Under the pieces are notes generated by a model that did not search any database, was not told where the DNA came from, and saw nothing but the letters and a program-made list of their open reading frames with translations. Below, piece after piece: positions 52,440 through 61,313 of a stretch of DNA of 64,000 nt (position 1 is its first letter; every line of letters begins with the position of its first letter). The translations under genes were made by a program, and so were the position numbers. Source of the DNA: Pseudomonas synxantha (GTDB lineage Bacteria; Pseudomonadota; Gammaproteobacteria; Pseudomonadales; Pseudomonadaceae); assembly GCF_900105675.1 (NCBI RefSeq), contig NZ_LT629786.1, positions 992,001 to 1,056,000 of the forward strand. Reading direction: 5' to 3'.

Positions 52440-52982
52440 ATGAGCCGTAAAGCCCTGATCGTGATCGACGCCCAGCATTCGTTCCGGCATTCAACCTACT
52501 GGTCCGAAAATGACCTGCCCGATTACCTGGAAAAACAACAGGCCCTCATCGATGGTTGTGTTCAGCAAGGCATCCCGGTGGTACAAGTCTTCCATGTTGA
52601 AGACCAGGGGCATTTCTCCATGCAATCGGGCAACGTCAGGGCATTGAGCGAGTTGTCGATCGATCCGCAGTTGGTAATCCACAAGCGCTACCACAGTGCC
52701 TTTGCCGGTACGCCACTGGCTGCTCGCCTGACGGAGATGGGCGTCACCACGCTGATCATCAGCGGCATTCGCACCGAGCAATGCTGCGAGACCACCACAC
52801 GGCAGGCTTCGGACAGCGGCTTTGCGGTGGATTTTGTCAGCGAGGCGACGCTGACCTTCCCGATGACTCATGTGTACAGCGGCCGGGTCTACACGCCGGC
52901 TGAGATTCGCCAGCGCACGGAGCTGGTCCTGGATGACCGATTTGCGCGCATTGTGACGGTCGCCCAGGCCCTGGCGGGATGA
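52440..52982 (+). CDS. Isochorismatase-like cysteine hydrolase
   Basis: 180 residues with the triad of this family: Asp in LIVIDAQHSF, Lys in HKRYHSAF and Cys in ISGIRTEQCCETTTRQA. Relatives hydrolyse nicotinamide, N-carbamoyl compounds or isochorismate. It is followed after 4 bases by a GlxA-type regulator, a common pairing. Confidence 0.88.
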   Translation: MSRKALIVIDAQHSFRHSTYWSENDLPDYLEKQQALIDGCVQQGIPVVQVFHVEDQGHFSMQSGNVRALSELSIDPQLVIHKRYHSAFAGTPLAARLTEMGVTTLIISGIRTEQCCETTTRQASDSGFAVDFVSEATLTFPMTHVYSGRVYTPAEIRQRTELVLDDRFARIVTVAQALAG

Positions 52983-52986
52983 GTCA

Positions 52987-53982
52987 ATGAGCGTGCCGGT
53001 GCTGTTCGTGTTGCTGCCCAATGTGCTGATGCTCGACCTGGCGGGGCCTGCCGAAGTGCTGCGCCTGGCCGCGCAAGTCGACGACCCGACGGCTGTGGAT
53101 TTCGACTTGCAATACGTCAGCCCGGTGGCGTCACTGCACACGTCCATCGGCTTGCCGCTGACAGGGTTGGCGCCACTGCCACCGGCCCTGGCCCCCGGTA
53201 CCCTGGTAGTGTTGGTGGGTTCCACGATGAAGGTCGACAAGGTGCACCAACAGGCTTTCGAGTCGGCCAGCAACCACCTGACCCACTGGCTGCAAAGCGT
53301 CTTCGCGCCCTCCGCGGAACGCCTTGTGTGCGTATGCGCCGGTGCATTGAGTGCCGCCAGGGCCGGATTGCTCGATGGGCGCCAATGCACCACGCACCAC
53401 TCGTTGTGCGCCACCTTGCAAGCCATGGCGCCCAAGGCCCGGGTCCTGGAAAACCGCCTGTACGTGACCGATGGCCCGGTCAGTTGCAGCGCCGGTGTCA
53501 CGGCCGGTATCGACCTGATGCTGCACCTCGTCGCCGAACTGGCCGGGCCACGGCTGGCGTGTGCGGTAGCGCGGGACATGGTGGTGTACCTGCGCCGCAG
53601 TGGCAGCGACCCGCAGCTGTCGCCCTGGATAGCCGGGCGTAATCACCTGCATCCCGCGGTGCATCGGGTGCAGGACGCTATCGCAGCGGCCCCCTGTGAA
53701 GCCTGGACGGTGACACGCATGGCTGCCCTGGCCTGCACCGGCAGCCGCCACCTCGGGCGCTTGTTCCAGGAGCACGTAGGAATCAGCCCGCTGGATTACC
53801 TGAACCGCCTGCGTCTGGCCGTGGCTCGTGAACTGCTGAGCGAGTCTGACCTGGCCATTGAAACTGTTGCCGAGCGCGCAGGCTTTGGTTCGGCGCGGCA
53901 TCTGCGGCGTATCTGGGGCAAATATGAAGCGGCCACCCCTTCAGCGGTGCGCCTTATTCAGCAGGCGTCTCGGGGGATGTGA
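52987..53982 (+). CDS. GlxA-type AraC regulator (DJ-1/PfpI sensor)
   Basis: 331 residues. The N-terminal DJ-1/PfpI-like domain contains RLVCVCAGALSAARAGLLDG, with the elbow Cys. A C-terminal AraC double HTH follows (MAALACTGSRHLGRLFQEHV, IETVAERAGFGSARHLRRIW). It probably activates the preceding hydrolase gene. Its 3' end overlaps a small convergent gene by 29 bases. Confidence 0.9.
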   Translation: MSVPVLFVLLPNVLMLDLAGPAEVLRLAAQVDDPTAVDFDLQYVSPVASLHTSIGLPLTGLAPLPPALAPGTLVVLVGSTMKVDKVHQQAFESASNHLTHWLQSVFAPSAERLVCVCAGALSAARAGLLDGRQCTTHHSLCATLQAMAPKARVLENRLYVTDGPVSCSAGVTAGIDLMLHLVAELAGPRLACAVARDMVVYLRRSGSDPQLSPWIAGRNHLHPAVHRVQDAIAAAPCEAWTVTRMAALACTGSRHLGRLFQEHVGISPLDYLNRLRLAVARELLSESDLAIETVAERAGFGSARHLRRIWGKYEAATPSAVRLIQQASRGM

Positions 53983-54124
53983 CAGGGCTTTCACCGGCCT
54001 CGGTCTCCAGCTTCAAACGGTCGGCCTTGCTGATGTATTTATCTTTGCTTTTTGGCGCCAGCTTGGCACTGGCCTTCTTGGCTTTGGCCTTGAAGAGCTG
54101 CTGGAGTTTTTTCTGGCGGTTCAT
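53954..54124 (-). CDS. DUF2986 small basic protein
   Basis: 56 residues: MNRQKKLQQLFKAKAKKASA, then KLAPKSKDKYISKADR and an acidic tail. The Lys-rich, Ala-rich head is the DUF2986 pattern seen across gamma-proteobacteria; the function is unknown. The longer open frame upstream is not family-like. It is convergent and overlapping with the GlxA gene. Confidence 0.8.
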   Translation of the reverse strand: MNRQKKLQQLFKAKAKKASAKLAPKSKDKYISKADRLKLETEAGESPVTSPETPAE

Positions 54125-54277
54125 GTCTTGCTGCCTGGGGAGGAAAGGAGTGGATGATACCAGCTTGAAAAAACATGGCCGGGCCTGGGTCGCTTTTTCG
54201 CGGCAATCTGTGCATTGAACGGGGCTGGGTTTTACCAATAATCAGGTCGGGTATCCAGCGCAAACGGAAGCCCCCCA

Positions 54278-55093
54278 ATGAGTATCCATACCCGCACTAA
54301 ACGCACCACCGTTCCCCAATTGGTTGCCATGAAGGGCCAGCAGAAGATCGTCTCCCTCACCGCGTATTCCAGCGCTATCGCCAAGCTGATCGACCCGATT
54401 GTCGACTTCATCCTGATCGGTGACTCCACCGCCATGGTCGGCTATGGCCGCGCCTCGACCTTGAGCATGCAGCTCGAAGAAATCATCGGCCACACTCGGG
54501 CGGTGGTCGACAGTACCCGCTTGGCCTGTGTGATCGCCGATATGCCGTTTGGCAGTTACCAGGAATCCCATGAGCAGGCGTTTCGCAATTGTGCCCAGGT
54601 GCTGGCGCGTACCGGTTGCGATGCGGTCAAGTTGGAGGCCAATCAGGCCCTGGCCGGTACCGTGGAGTTTCTGGTTGCACGGGGTGTACCGGTGATGGCC
54701 CACGTGGGGCTGATGCCGCAGTTCGTCAATGTGATGGGCGGGTTCAAGGCCCAGGGGCTTACGCCTGAAACAGCTGCAATGATTGCGGCAGATGCCCGCG
54801 CCAATCTGGAGGCCGGTGCTTTCAGCCTGCTGCTGGAGGGCGTGGCCGAAGGCGTGGCTCGCCAGATCACCCTGGACTCAAGCAAACCCACGATCGGTAT
54901 CGGTGCATCGCCGGCATGCGACGGTCAGGTGCTGGTCACCGAGGACGTGCTGGGCCTGGGCGGTGGGGCGATGCCGCGCTTCGTCAAGCAATACGCTGAC
55001 GTGGGGGCGGTGATTCGTGACGCGTGCGAACGTTTTGCCGACGATGTGCGCCAGGGTCGTTTTCCCGAAGACCGGCACTGCTACGGGCTTTGA
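54278..55093 (+). CDS. panB: 3-methyl-2-oxobutanoate hydroxymethyltransferase (stand-alone PanB)
   Basis: 271 residues; transfers a hydroxymethyl group from methylene-THF to 2-oxoisovalerate for pantothenate synthesis. Motifs are [49 protein letters not shown] and [20 protein letters not shown]. No panC or panD is nearby, and ASPACDG differs from the usual GAGxxxDG, so it is probably a second paralog that may use a variant 2-oxo acid. It overlaps the convergent MocR gene by 13 bases. Confidence 0.87.
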   Translation: MSIHTRTKRTTVPQLVAMKGQQKIVSLTAYSSAIAKLIDPIVDFILIGDSTAMVGYGRASTLSMQLEEIIGHTRAVVDSTRLACVIADMPFGSYQESHEQAFRNCAQVLARTGCDAVKLEANQALAGTVEFLVARGVPVMAHVGLMPQFVNVMGGFKAQGLTPETAAMIAADARANLEAGAFSLLLEGVAEGVARQITLDSSKPTIGIGASPACDGQVLVTEDVLGLGGGAMPRFVKQYADVGAVIRDACERFADDVRQGRFPEDRHCYGL

Positions 55094-56475
55094 CGCAACG
55101 CCTGGGCCAGTAGCTGGACGGCCTGGGTAATGTCCTTGCTCCAGTCGAGTGTGTAGCTCAGGCGCAGGTGATGAGACCAGGCGCCTTGCTGGCTGAACAG
55201 TTCGCCGGGGGCGATGACGATACGCTGGCTTAGCAAGTGCGCGAACACCTGGCGCATCTGCACGGGGCGCGTGGCCTCCAGCCAAAAGCTTGCGCCACCG
55301 AGGGGGGCGACCACGCGCCATAGGTCATCGCCATGGGTGTGCAGCAAGGCCTTGAGCTGGGTCATGCGCTCCAGCAGCAGTGGCCGCAACGCCTTCAGGT
55401 GAGCGTCGAGACGTTGGGTCGTGAACAGCCTGGCAATGGCTTTCTGGCGGATCGGCGAGAGGCGAAAACCGCGCTCCAGAAACAGCCGCTGCAACGGCGC
55501 CCCGGCACCGCGACACAGCACATAGCCGTAGGGCGCCTCCGAGCCGATGACTTTGTCGAAGGTCGAAAACACCAGCAGTTTGTGCGGGGCGGCATAGTCG
55601 CGATAGCGCGCCGGTTGCGGGCCAAAGTACAGCTCGCCGTAGGTATCGTTTTCGAACAGCCAGATATCGCGCTCGGCTAACCACTGGCAGATCTGCTGTT
55701 TGTCCTGTGGCGGCACCACGCCTCCCTGGGGCATATTCACCGTCGACGACAGCACCGCCAGTCGGATCGGCTCACGCTTGAGCAGCGCACCCAAAGCGTC
55801 CAGGTCGAAACGTCCATCCGGGCCGAGCGGCATCTCGATCACGCGGATCTTCGCCGCCTGCAATTGCCGCAGTATCGCCCACGAACAGGGTGACTCCACC
55901 AGCGCGAGCGTGCCGGCCAGCTCCAGGGCGTTGAGCGAGACCTCCAACACACTGTGCAGGTCCGAGCCGATATACATCTGGTCGGCCTGCCAGTAGTGCG
56001 CCGTGGAGCGGCTGTAACGTTCGGCCAGGGCGGTGCGCAACTCGGGTTCCCCCATTGGCAGATACAGCGGCGCCAGCGAGCGCGGGTACTGCCGGGTCAG
56101 TTCCCGCTCCAGCATCAACAAAGGCTGCTCCAGCGACAGCAACATCGCTGGCGCGTCGCTGCTCAGGGCCAGCATGCCGGGTTGGCGTGCGTTGGCGAAG
56201 ACCTGGTCGAGCAAAGAGGATGAATTTTGGGAGAGTGCGGGAGCCGGGCTCGGCTTGATGAAATACCCGAGCTTGGGCCTGGCCTGGATCCGCCCTTCGT
56301 CTTCGAGTAAGGCATAGGCGTACTTGGTGGTCGACACCGACACGCCCAGGCGCTGGGCCAGTTCGCGCAGGGACGGCAATTTGCGTTCGCCGTCGGCAGG
56401 GCAAGCCTCGATCAGCTCGATGAGGTAGCGGTACACCGCCTGATAGGCGAAGGTGGATGATTTGCCGCTATTCAT
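55081..56475 (-). CDS. MocR-type GntR/aminotransferase regulator
   Basis: 464 residues. The GntR winged helix is at the N-terminus ([20 protein letters not shown]). A fold-type-I aminotransferase domain follows, with the PLP Lys probably in [22 protein letters not shown]-binding landmarks include [13 protein letters not shown]. Such regulators respond to PLP adducts of amino acids or amines. The target is unknown; it faces panB and has no divergent partner gene. Confidence 0.9.
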   Translation of the reverse strand: MNSGKSSTFAYQAVYRYLIELIEACPADGERKLPSLRELAQRLGVSVSTTKYAYALLEDEGRIQARPKLGYFIKPSPAPALSQNSSSLLDQVFANARQPGMLALSSDAPAMLLSLEQPLLMLERELTRQYPRSLAPLYLPMGEPELRTALAERYSRSTAHYWQADQMYIGSDLHSVLEVSLNALELAGTLALVESPCSWAILRQLQAAKIRVIEMPLGPDGRFDLDALGALLKREPIRLAVLSSTVNMPQGGVVPPQDKQQICQWLAERDIWLFENDTYGELYFGPQPARYRDYAAPHKLLVFSTFDKVIGSEAPYGYVLCRGAGAPLQRLFLERGFRLSPIRQKAIARLFTTQRLDAHLKALRPLLLERMTQLKALLHTHGDDLWRVVAPLGGASFWLEATRPVQMRQVFAHLLSQRIVIAPGELFSQQGAWSHHLRLSYTLDWSKDITQAVQLLAQALRQSP

Positions 56476-56498
56476 CGCCGTGGTCCTGAATTAATGGT

Positions 56499-57527
56499 TC
56501 AGCGTGCCAGGAACTCGCTGATCAACGTGATCACCTGCTGCTGGATCACCGGGCGTGGCCGCGCATCCTCCCCGTCCTGGCAAATAATGCCATCGCCGGG
56601 CACATCGGCGTCGAGTATCGCCGCCGCGCCCGGTTTGCATTGGGACATAAAACTAAAATGGCTGGCGTCGCGGATCTCCACGTACTGCGTCGAGGCTTTT
56701 GGCAACCGCTTGGCCATGTCGGCCGATTCCATCTGCGCCGGCAAATCCGCCGACGGCGCACCGGCGGCTATCACCAAGGCCCGCACTGGTAGCACCGCCA
56801 GGCTCGCATCGGTAAACCCGCGCGACAGGCCCAGGTCCAGAGACACCACGGCGCTGACACGTTTGTCGCTCAAGTCCGCAGCCAATTGCTCCTTACCGTT
56901 CGGAGTGCCTTCAGGGTTCATCTCGCGGTAGGCGGTACAGGCGACCAGCGTCGGGTGGGCGCTGCAGTCTCGGGCAAACAGCGCCGGATCAAAACGTGCA
57001 CCGGCCATCTCCATCACCGTCCAGCCCCCCAGGGAATGCCCCACCACGGCGATCCGGCCGTTATCCACCGCACCGAATGACGCCGGCTGCGCCAGCAACG
57101 CATCAATGGCCCGGCTCAAATCCTGCGGCCGTTGCCATAACTGCGCAGCGGCGTGGGCGCTGCGGTCCTGGCTGGTAGTGCCCGGGTGGTTGACCGCCGC
57201 CACGATATAACCCTGCTGCGCCAACGCACTGGCCAGCCACGCCTGTTTGCCCCAATTGCCACCGTAGCCGTGGGAGAGCACCACCAAAGGATGCTTGCCC
57301 GGCGTCGGCGCTGCATCCGCAACCGCCAGCACGCCGATGAACACCACATTGTCGGCGATCAGCTTGGGGTTGGCATTGGTGGTGGCGGGGTACCACACGG
57401 CCATTTCCAGCGGGCGGTTGTTAAGGGTGTCGGGCAGGGTGGTGGTTTGGAAGCCGATGGGGTTTTCAGCGGCGAATGCGGGAGCGGTCAGGCACATCAG
57501 CAGCAGAGCAGCGAGGCGGGCTTTCAT
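56499..57527 (-). CDS. Exported alpha/beta hydrolase (PAF acetylhydrolase/dienelactone-hydrolase-like)
   Basis: 342 residues with a signal peptide (ALLLMCLTAPAFAAENPIGF). The nucleophile elbow is VVGHSLGGWTVMEM (Ser about 177), an HPLVVLSHGYGGNWG oxyanion segment is present, and a late His is in DASHFSFM. It is probably a periplasmic esterase or lipase; the substrate is not predictable. Confidence 0.85.
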   Translation of the reverse strand: MKARLAALLLMCLTAPAFAAENPIGFQTTTLPDTLNNRPLEMAVWYPATTNANPKLIADNVVFIGVLAVADAAPTPGKHPLVVLSHGYGGNWGKQAWLASALAQQGYIVAAVNHPGTTSQDRSAHAAAQLWQRPQDLSRAIDALLAQPASFGAVDNGRIAVVGHSLGGWTVMEMAGARFDPALFARDCSAHPTLVACTAYREMNPEGTPNGKEQLAADLSDKRVSAVVSLDLGLSRGFTDASLAVLPVRALVIAAGAPSADLPAQMESADMAKRLPKASTQYVEIRDASHFSFMSQCKPGAAAILDADVPGDGIICQDGEDARPRPVIQQQVITLISEFLAR

Positions 57528-57759
57528 GTTTTATTCGTCCTTGAAAGGGAGGGCGCAGCATGACCTGAAACGGTCGGTTCAGGTAGAGGGGAGGCGGGAC
57601 TACGAAGTGGCTGACAGAGTCCTACTGCTTGGTATTACAGATGGGGACTTCACGTTTTTAGGAAGTAGCTGGCTTACCTGAAGCTGTAAATCATGCAGTG
57701 TTGGAGCGTGAATCCTACTGGATGTGTCGACACTGACCTTTAATTAAAGGGTGATGATT

Positions 57760-58272
57760 ATGGAGCTTATAAGTGCATCACTTGGTTCGAAGCCGAGGTA
57801 TGACCTGTCTGGCCGTAGTTATTTAGTCTTTTTGCTGATCGGAATAACTTTTTCCCCCTCCGGTGTAGTTAATGCCGAGGAAAAAATGATCAGTAAAACG
57901 GTCACGCCCACTGTTATCAACGTCATTTCTATTGGTGGGACTGGACTGGCCATTTTTAGCTTGTCCCCCAGCGATTTTCCAGCCGGTTCCTTCGGCGTTC
58001 CCAAACAGTTGCTAGGGATTGATTGGAATACGACCTCCTATCCCGAAAACATAAAGGAAAGCGTTGAGTTGTGCTATTCGCGTCCTTATAACACCGCCCA
58101 GCGAACGTGTGTGCCGATTTGGCCTGGATCTTCCGGAACGTCGACCGACTTCAATGATCAGCCCTTCGGCCAAGGTGCGGGCGTGACCATCAAGCATCAT
58201 GTTTTGGGCGGCGGTGCACGACTGGGTTATCCCGCTGGCAGCGACACCGTGACAGTTCGGTATAGGGACTAA
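57760..58272 (+). CDS. Exported protein, unrecognised
   Basis: About 170 residues. A hydrophobic segment (YLVFLLIGITFSPSGVVNAE) looks like a signal peptide preceded by a longer-than-usual n-region. The mature part is predicted beta-rich, with YSRPYNTAQRTCVPIWPG, HHVLGGGARLGYPAGS and a final TVTVRYRD strand. ATGs at 57754 and 57760 follow AAAGG; the second has the better spacing. It is AT-rich against its flanks. A hairpin terminator follows. No family is recognised. Confidence 0.6.
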   Translation: MELISASLGSKPRYDLSGRSYLVFLLIGITFSPSGVVNAEEKMISKTVTPTVINVISIGGTGLAIFSLSPSDFPAGSFGVPKQLLGIDWNTTSYPENIKESVELCYSRPYNTAQRTCVPIWPGSSGTSTDFNDQPFGQGAGVTIKHHVLGGGARLGYPAGSDTVTVRYRD

Positions 58273-58278
58273 GTTGCG

Positions 58279-58310
58279 AGCCCCGCTCGCGATCAGCCTG
58301 CGGGGCTTAC
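58279..58310 (+). terminator. Hairpin terminator after the exported protein
   Basis: AGCCCCGC (58279-58286) pairs with GCGGGGCT (58300-58307) around a 13-base loop, followed by TTACTT, 7 bases after the stop. Confidence 0.6.
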
Positions 58311-58351
58311 TTGCAGCTCAAAAGCGTTGTTAATCGATCGCGAGGCCATTT

Positions 58352-59710
58352 ATGGTAACTATCAACGTTGATACGTCGTTAGCCAATAATCGCCTGGGTA
58401 GTACTGTTGTCCGTGACTTGAGCCCAGCCTCGGTGTTGCCTCTTCGAGACCCTATCGGCGCGCCTGCCGTTGTTGAAGCCGATGCTGACAACACCTTATC
58501 GATCCTGGCGAGGCAACTAAGTGACGCTGCCAACCATGACGCCGGCATGCGTCAAGCAGACCCAGGCAACAACCTCTCCAACCCGCTCGATGCGATCAGC
58601 GACGAAAGATATTTCGCTGACAAAGCTCAGCATGATGCTGAGGTTCCCGATACTCACGTTCTGGAATTGCTTGAGCGCGCCAAGCAAGCCACCGCCTTTG
58701 CCAACGGTTTGGCCAGTAACCCTTTCAAAGGACTCGCGGTCGATCAATTGACGCTGATTGCTCGCGACGAAAGCGGTACGTTCACCGTCAACGAACGGCG
58801 CGCAGCCTGGCAGGAGGTTCGCCTGAATGAACAGCGGGTCAGCGCCTCTTCAGGTTCCGCCATTGGGCGTGAACTCATGATTTCTCGGCTCTTCCTGGGG
58901 CATGAACCTGCGGTGGCCGAAGGCACCCTGACCTCTAGCAATATGGCCCAAAGCAGTTACGACTTCCTGACTCGTGATGATCGCAGCCTGTTGTCAGACA
59001 TGTACGCCTATGCGCAGGAGCAAGGAGCCGACTTGGCATATGTCGACATGCTGGCCTACGACCTCGGCAACTACCGCCATCACGACAATGGTCGCCAGCT
59101 CTTGAGCGGTAATAATGGCTACAACCAGGAGGGGCGCCGGGTGACGTTCAACTTCAAGGAGCATGATGTAGCTGCGGCATCACGCATTCTGAACGGCTCG
59201 GCCATTGACTCTACCCGCTTCGAACAAGGTTTTTTGCGTCATGTCCTGAACCCGGACTTCGGCGCGCTGAGCAATATGGGCAGCATTGCCTTCCTTGAGC
59301 AGATGGTGCTGAAGTTTTCCAGTGCAGGTGCCACGCAAGCTTCGTTGGGCAGGGAGTTCGCGACTTACACACCGATAAGTATCAACGACAATATGGTGGT
59401 CACAGTAGCCGAAGAGGTAACGCTCACATTTGATGAGCCCGTGCTTATCAACACCGATGGCATCTGGACCATCACCGAAAAAGGTAAGGCCGCGGGTTAC
59501 ACCATGGACCCGGCCACCGGAAAACCGCGTCGGGCGGCTGCGCCTTCAGTCGACGACAGGCAGCCGCACAGCGTCGTCGATGAGGCCGTAGCCGACCCTT
59601 TGAAGACGCGCTCTCTGGTAGACACCCTTGCAGGCACCCCCGATCAGTCCACCCCGCGATGGCGCTGGCCTGGGTATTTATTAAAATTGATGAAAAATCC
59701 AAAACCATGA
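58352..59710 (+). CDS. Unrecognised 452-residue protein
   Basis: It has no signal peptide and no membrane segment. The N-terminus is polar and Ser/Asp-rich (MVTINVDTSLANNRLGSTVV). A middle section is helical with repeats of charged residues (LLSDMYAYAQEQGADLAYVD), then LAYDLGNYRHHDN. A late segment ITEKGKAAGYTMDPATGKPR is followed by a Pro/Asp-rich tail with WRWPGYLLKL at the end. GAGG lies 6 bases upstream. The disordered N-terminus would suit a secreted effector, but no export motif or hrp box is seen, so the function is open. Confidence 0.65.
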   Translation: MVTINVDTSLANNRLGSTVVRDLSPASVLPLRDPIGAPAVVEADADNTLSILARQLSDAANHDAGMRQADPGNNLSNPLDAISDERYFADKAQHDAEVPDTHVLELLERAKQATAFANGLASNPFKGLAVDQLTLIARDESGTFTVNERRAAWQEVRLNEQRVSASSGSAIGRELMISRLFLGHEPAVAEGTLTSSNMAQSSYDFLTRDDRSLLSDMYAYAQEQGADLAYVDMLAYDLGNYRHHDNGRQLLSGNNGYNQEGRRVTFNFKEHDVAAASRILNGSAIDSTRFEQGFLRHVLNPDFGALSNMGSIAFLEQMVLKFSSAGATQASLGREFATYTPISINDNMVVTVAEEVTLTFDEPVLINTDGIWTITEKGKAAGYTMDPATGKPRRAAAPSVDDRQPHSVVDEAVADPLKTRSLVDTLAGTPDQSTPRWRWPGYLLKLMKNPKP

Positions 59711-59981
59711 GGAGGGGTGCAATCACACGCCTTGGCCACCCATTGACTTAGGTTTAAAGCCAACTTTAAGGTCAATGGTTTTCGAAGGTAAACCCGAGGG
59801 TGTGGCATGTGCAGAATGCGCAGCTGCTGATTAATCGTCTGCGCGAGGAAGGGGTGGCTCCAGCGTCTTCCAAGAGAAAGGGCGCCCGCCAGGCCCCGAA
59901 GGCCTGACCGGCGCCTAGGCGCTGCCGAGTCGTCGTGAAGTCGATCATGACGACGCGGCGGTCTATCGGGTGGCTGCAAGA
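59711..59981. other. Gap with a gene remnant and a large hairpin
   Basis: One plus-strand frame reads VWHVQNAQLLINRLREEGVA, then a Lys/Arg-rich end and TGA at about 59908, without a start; it is possibly the tail of a lost gene. The end of this reading lies in an imperfect hairpin (59881-59915, CAGGCC / GGCCTG inside GGCGCC / GGCGCC). Confidence 0.35.
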
Positions 59982-60287
59982 CTAGCTAACCGTTGAAGCA
60001 CTTTCCCTCGCCATCAATTTGTCCACCAACAAAACCCCCAATTCACTCAGCTGATGAATCGCCAGCGCGACATCGCGCTGTTTGCCTGACAGTTCATCCG
60101 ACAGGTCAAGCAATAACGCTGTCACCGAGGAAAAGGTTTCGTAGCTGTTGGCGATGAGCATTTCGTTGCTGGCGTCGTCGGCAACGCTGAACAGCGGTGA
60201 GGGGGGTGGTTCGGCGTGGGTGTTAAGGGATGCCTGATCAAGCTTGAGGTTTGGATCGTTTGGAGGGTTAGGCGTGATTTTGTACAT
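59982..60287 (-). CDS. DUF6124 family protein
   Basis: 101 residues: MYKITPNPPNDPNLKLDQAS at the N-terminus and the helical core EMLIANSYETFSSVTALLLD with LSELGVLLVDKLM. This matches the Pseudomonas-specific DUF6124 pattern of a TPNPP start plus a hydrophobic helix pair. The function is unknown. Its upstream region is unusually structured (next entry). Confidence 0.82.
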   Translation of the reverse strand: MYKITPNPPNDPNLKLDQASLNTHAEPPPSPLFSVADDASNEMLIANSYETFSSVTALLLDLSDELSGKQRDVALAIHQLSELGVLLVDKLMARESASTVS

Positions 60288-60317
60288 ATGCGTAATTCCT
60301 GAGTGGCGCCGACACCG

Positions 60318-60597
60318 TTTCGCTACTAAACGAAAGGGTGGCAGCTGTACGCAGGTTAGTAGACCGGGGAATTACACAAAGCCGGCGCACCCGAAGGTGC
60401 CCTACGCACAGCCACCATCAGGCACAGACAGGAACGTCTGATAGATGAAGCTCATGCACTAAGTGTAATTGACCCTCGGGCTACTAAACCCGATCACTGA
60501 GTTGTCAGCGACCGAGCCACCTTAGAGACGCCCATCCAAGCGCACAAGCCGGCGGATTCTGACGCAACTGTAGGCAATGGAGCAAGGTGGTGCAGCG
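60318..60597 (-). promoter_or_regulatory. Structured upstream region of the DUF6124 gene
   Basis: Plus-strand coordinates. Hairpins TTTCG-CTACTAAA-CGAAA (60318-60335) and TCGGG-CTACTAAA-CCCGA (60476-60493) share the same 8-base loop, and GGT-TAGTAG-ACC (60354-60365) carries its complement. AATTACAC (60370) pairs with GTGTAATT (60463), enclosing GCACC-CGAA-GGTGC and CAGAC-AGGAAC-GTCTG. CCACCTT (about 60517) pairs with AAGGTGG (about 60584). If transcribed on the minus strand it would form a leader RNA with possible kissing loops. Confidence 0.55.
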
Positions 60598-60625
60598 CGC
60601 TGTAGGACATGTCTACGGGCTATCG

Positions 60626-61237
60626 CTACTCGTAGGCGAACTGGTCAATCAACCCCAAACGCGGAACACGACTGTTTGGCTCTAATATTGCGCCTGGAGC
60701 AATGACGGCATTCGCGCCGATTTTGCAGCCGTCGCCTACCAGGGCACCAAATTTGTTCACCCCTGTGTCGATCACATTGTCTGCGTAGCGGATCTGGATA
60801 TCCGCCCCATCCAACTCATTCCGGTAATTGGCGATGATTGCACCGGCTTCAATATTTACCCCTTCGCCAATCAATGAATCGCCGACAAAGTTGAAGTGTG
60901 CCAGCTTGCTTGCGGCCAGCATGAAGGTGCTTTTCAGTTCGCAGCTTGGGCCCACAATGCAATGGCTGCCCAGATAAACGCCGCCACGCAGGTAGGCTCC
61001 CGCTGCTACGAATGAGCCTTCGCCGATGATGATCGGGCCTTTCAACACAGCGCCTTCTTCGACAATGGCGCTTTCGTGGATGGCACAGTCTCCGTGGCGC
61101 CGGTAGCCCGTGCCGAGGCGTGACAGCAAGGCCAGAACCTGGTTTTCGCAGTCTTGAGACACCCGCCAAGCGGCAGGCTGCGTCACGCCAAGGGCGGGCC
61201 ATTGAGCAATGAATGTACTGATCTCAGGTAGCTTCAT
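60626..61237 (-). CDS. Left-handed beta-helix (hexapeptide) acyl/nucleotidyl transferase-like protein
   Basis: About 203 residues. Hexapeptide repeats run from about 55 to 190 (IHESAIVEEGAVLKGPIIIG, VGPSCELKSTFMLAASKLAH, IGANAVIAPGAILEPN). The mix resembles the C-terminal acetyltransferase half of GlmU-type proteins without a nucleotidyltransferase domain. It is probably a sugar acyltransferase of unknown substrate. MKLPEIST at 61237 is preferred over the longer open frame. Confidence 0.82.
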   Translation of the reverse strand: MKLPEISTFIAQWPALGVTQPAAWRVSQDCENQVLALLSRLGTGYRRHGDCAIHESAIVEEGAVLKGPIIIGEGSFVAAGAYLRGGVYLGSHCIVGPSCELKSTFMLAASKLAHFNFVGDSLIGEGVNIEAGAIIANYRNELDGADIQIRYADNVIDTGVNKFGALVGDGCKIGANAVIAPGAILEPNSRVPRLGLIDQFAYE

Positions 61238-61313
61238 GCAGAGCGCTTCCGATGTCGGGGTGGGAAGATAGAGCCGCGCTGTTAATGGTAGGGCAGGGGG
61301 CTCAGGCCACATC

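Noticed and set aside
59644..59979. A 111-codon minus-strand reading
   Set aside because: Overlaps the 3' end of the 452-residue gene and the hairpin; low-complexity composition.
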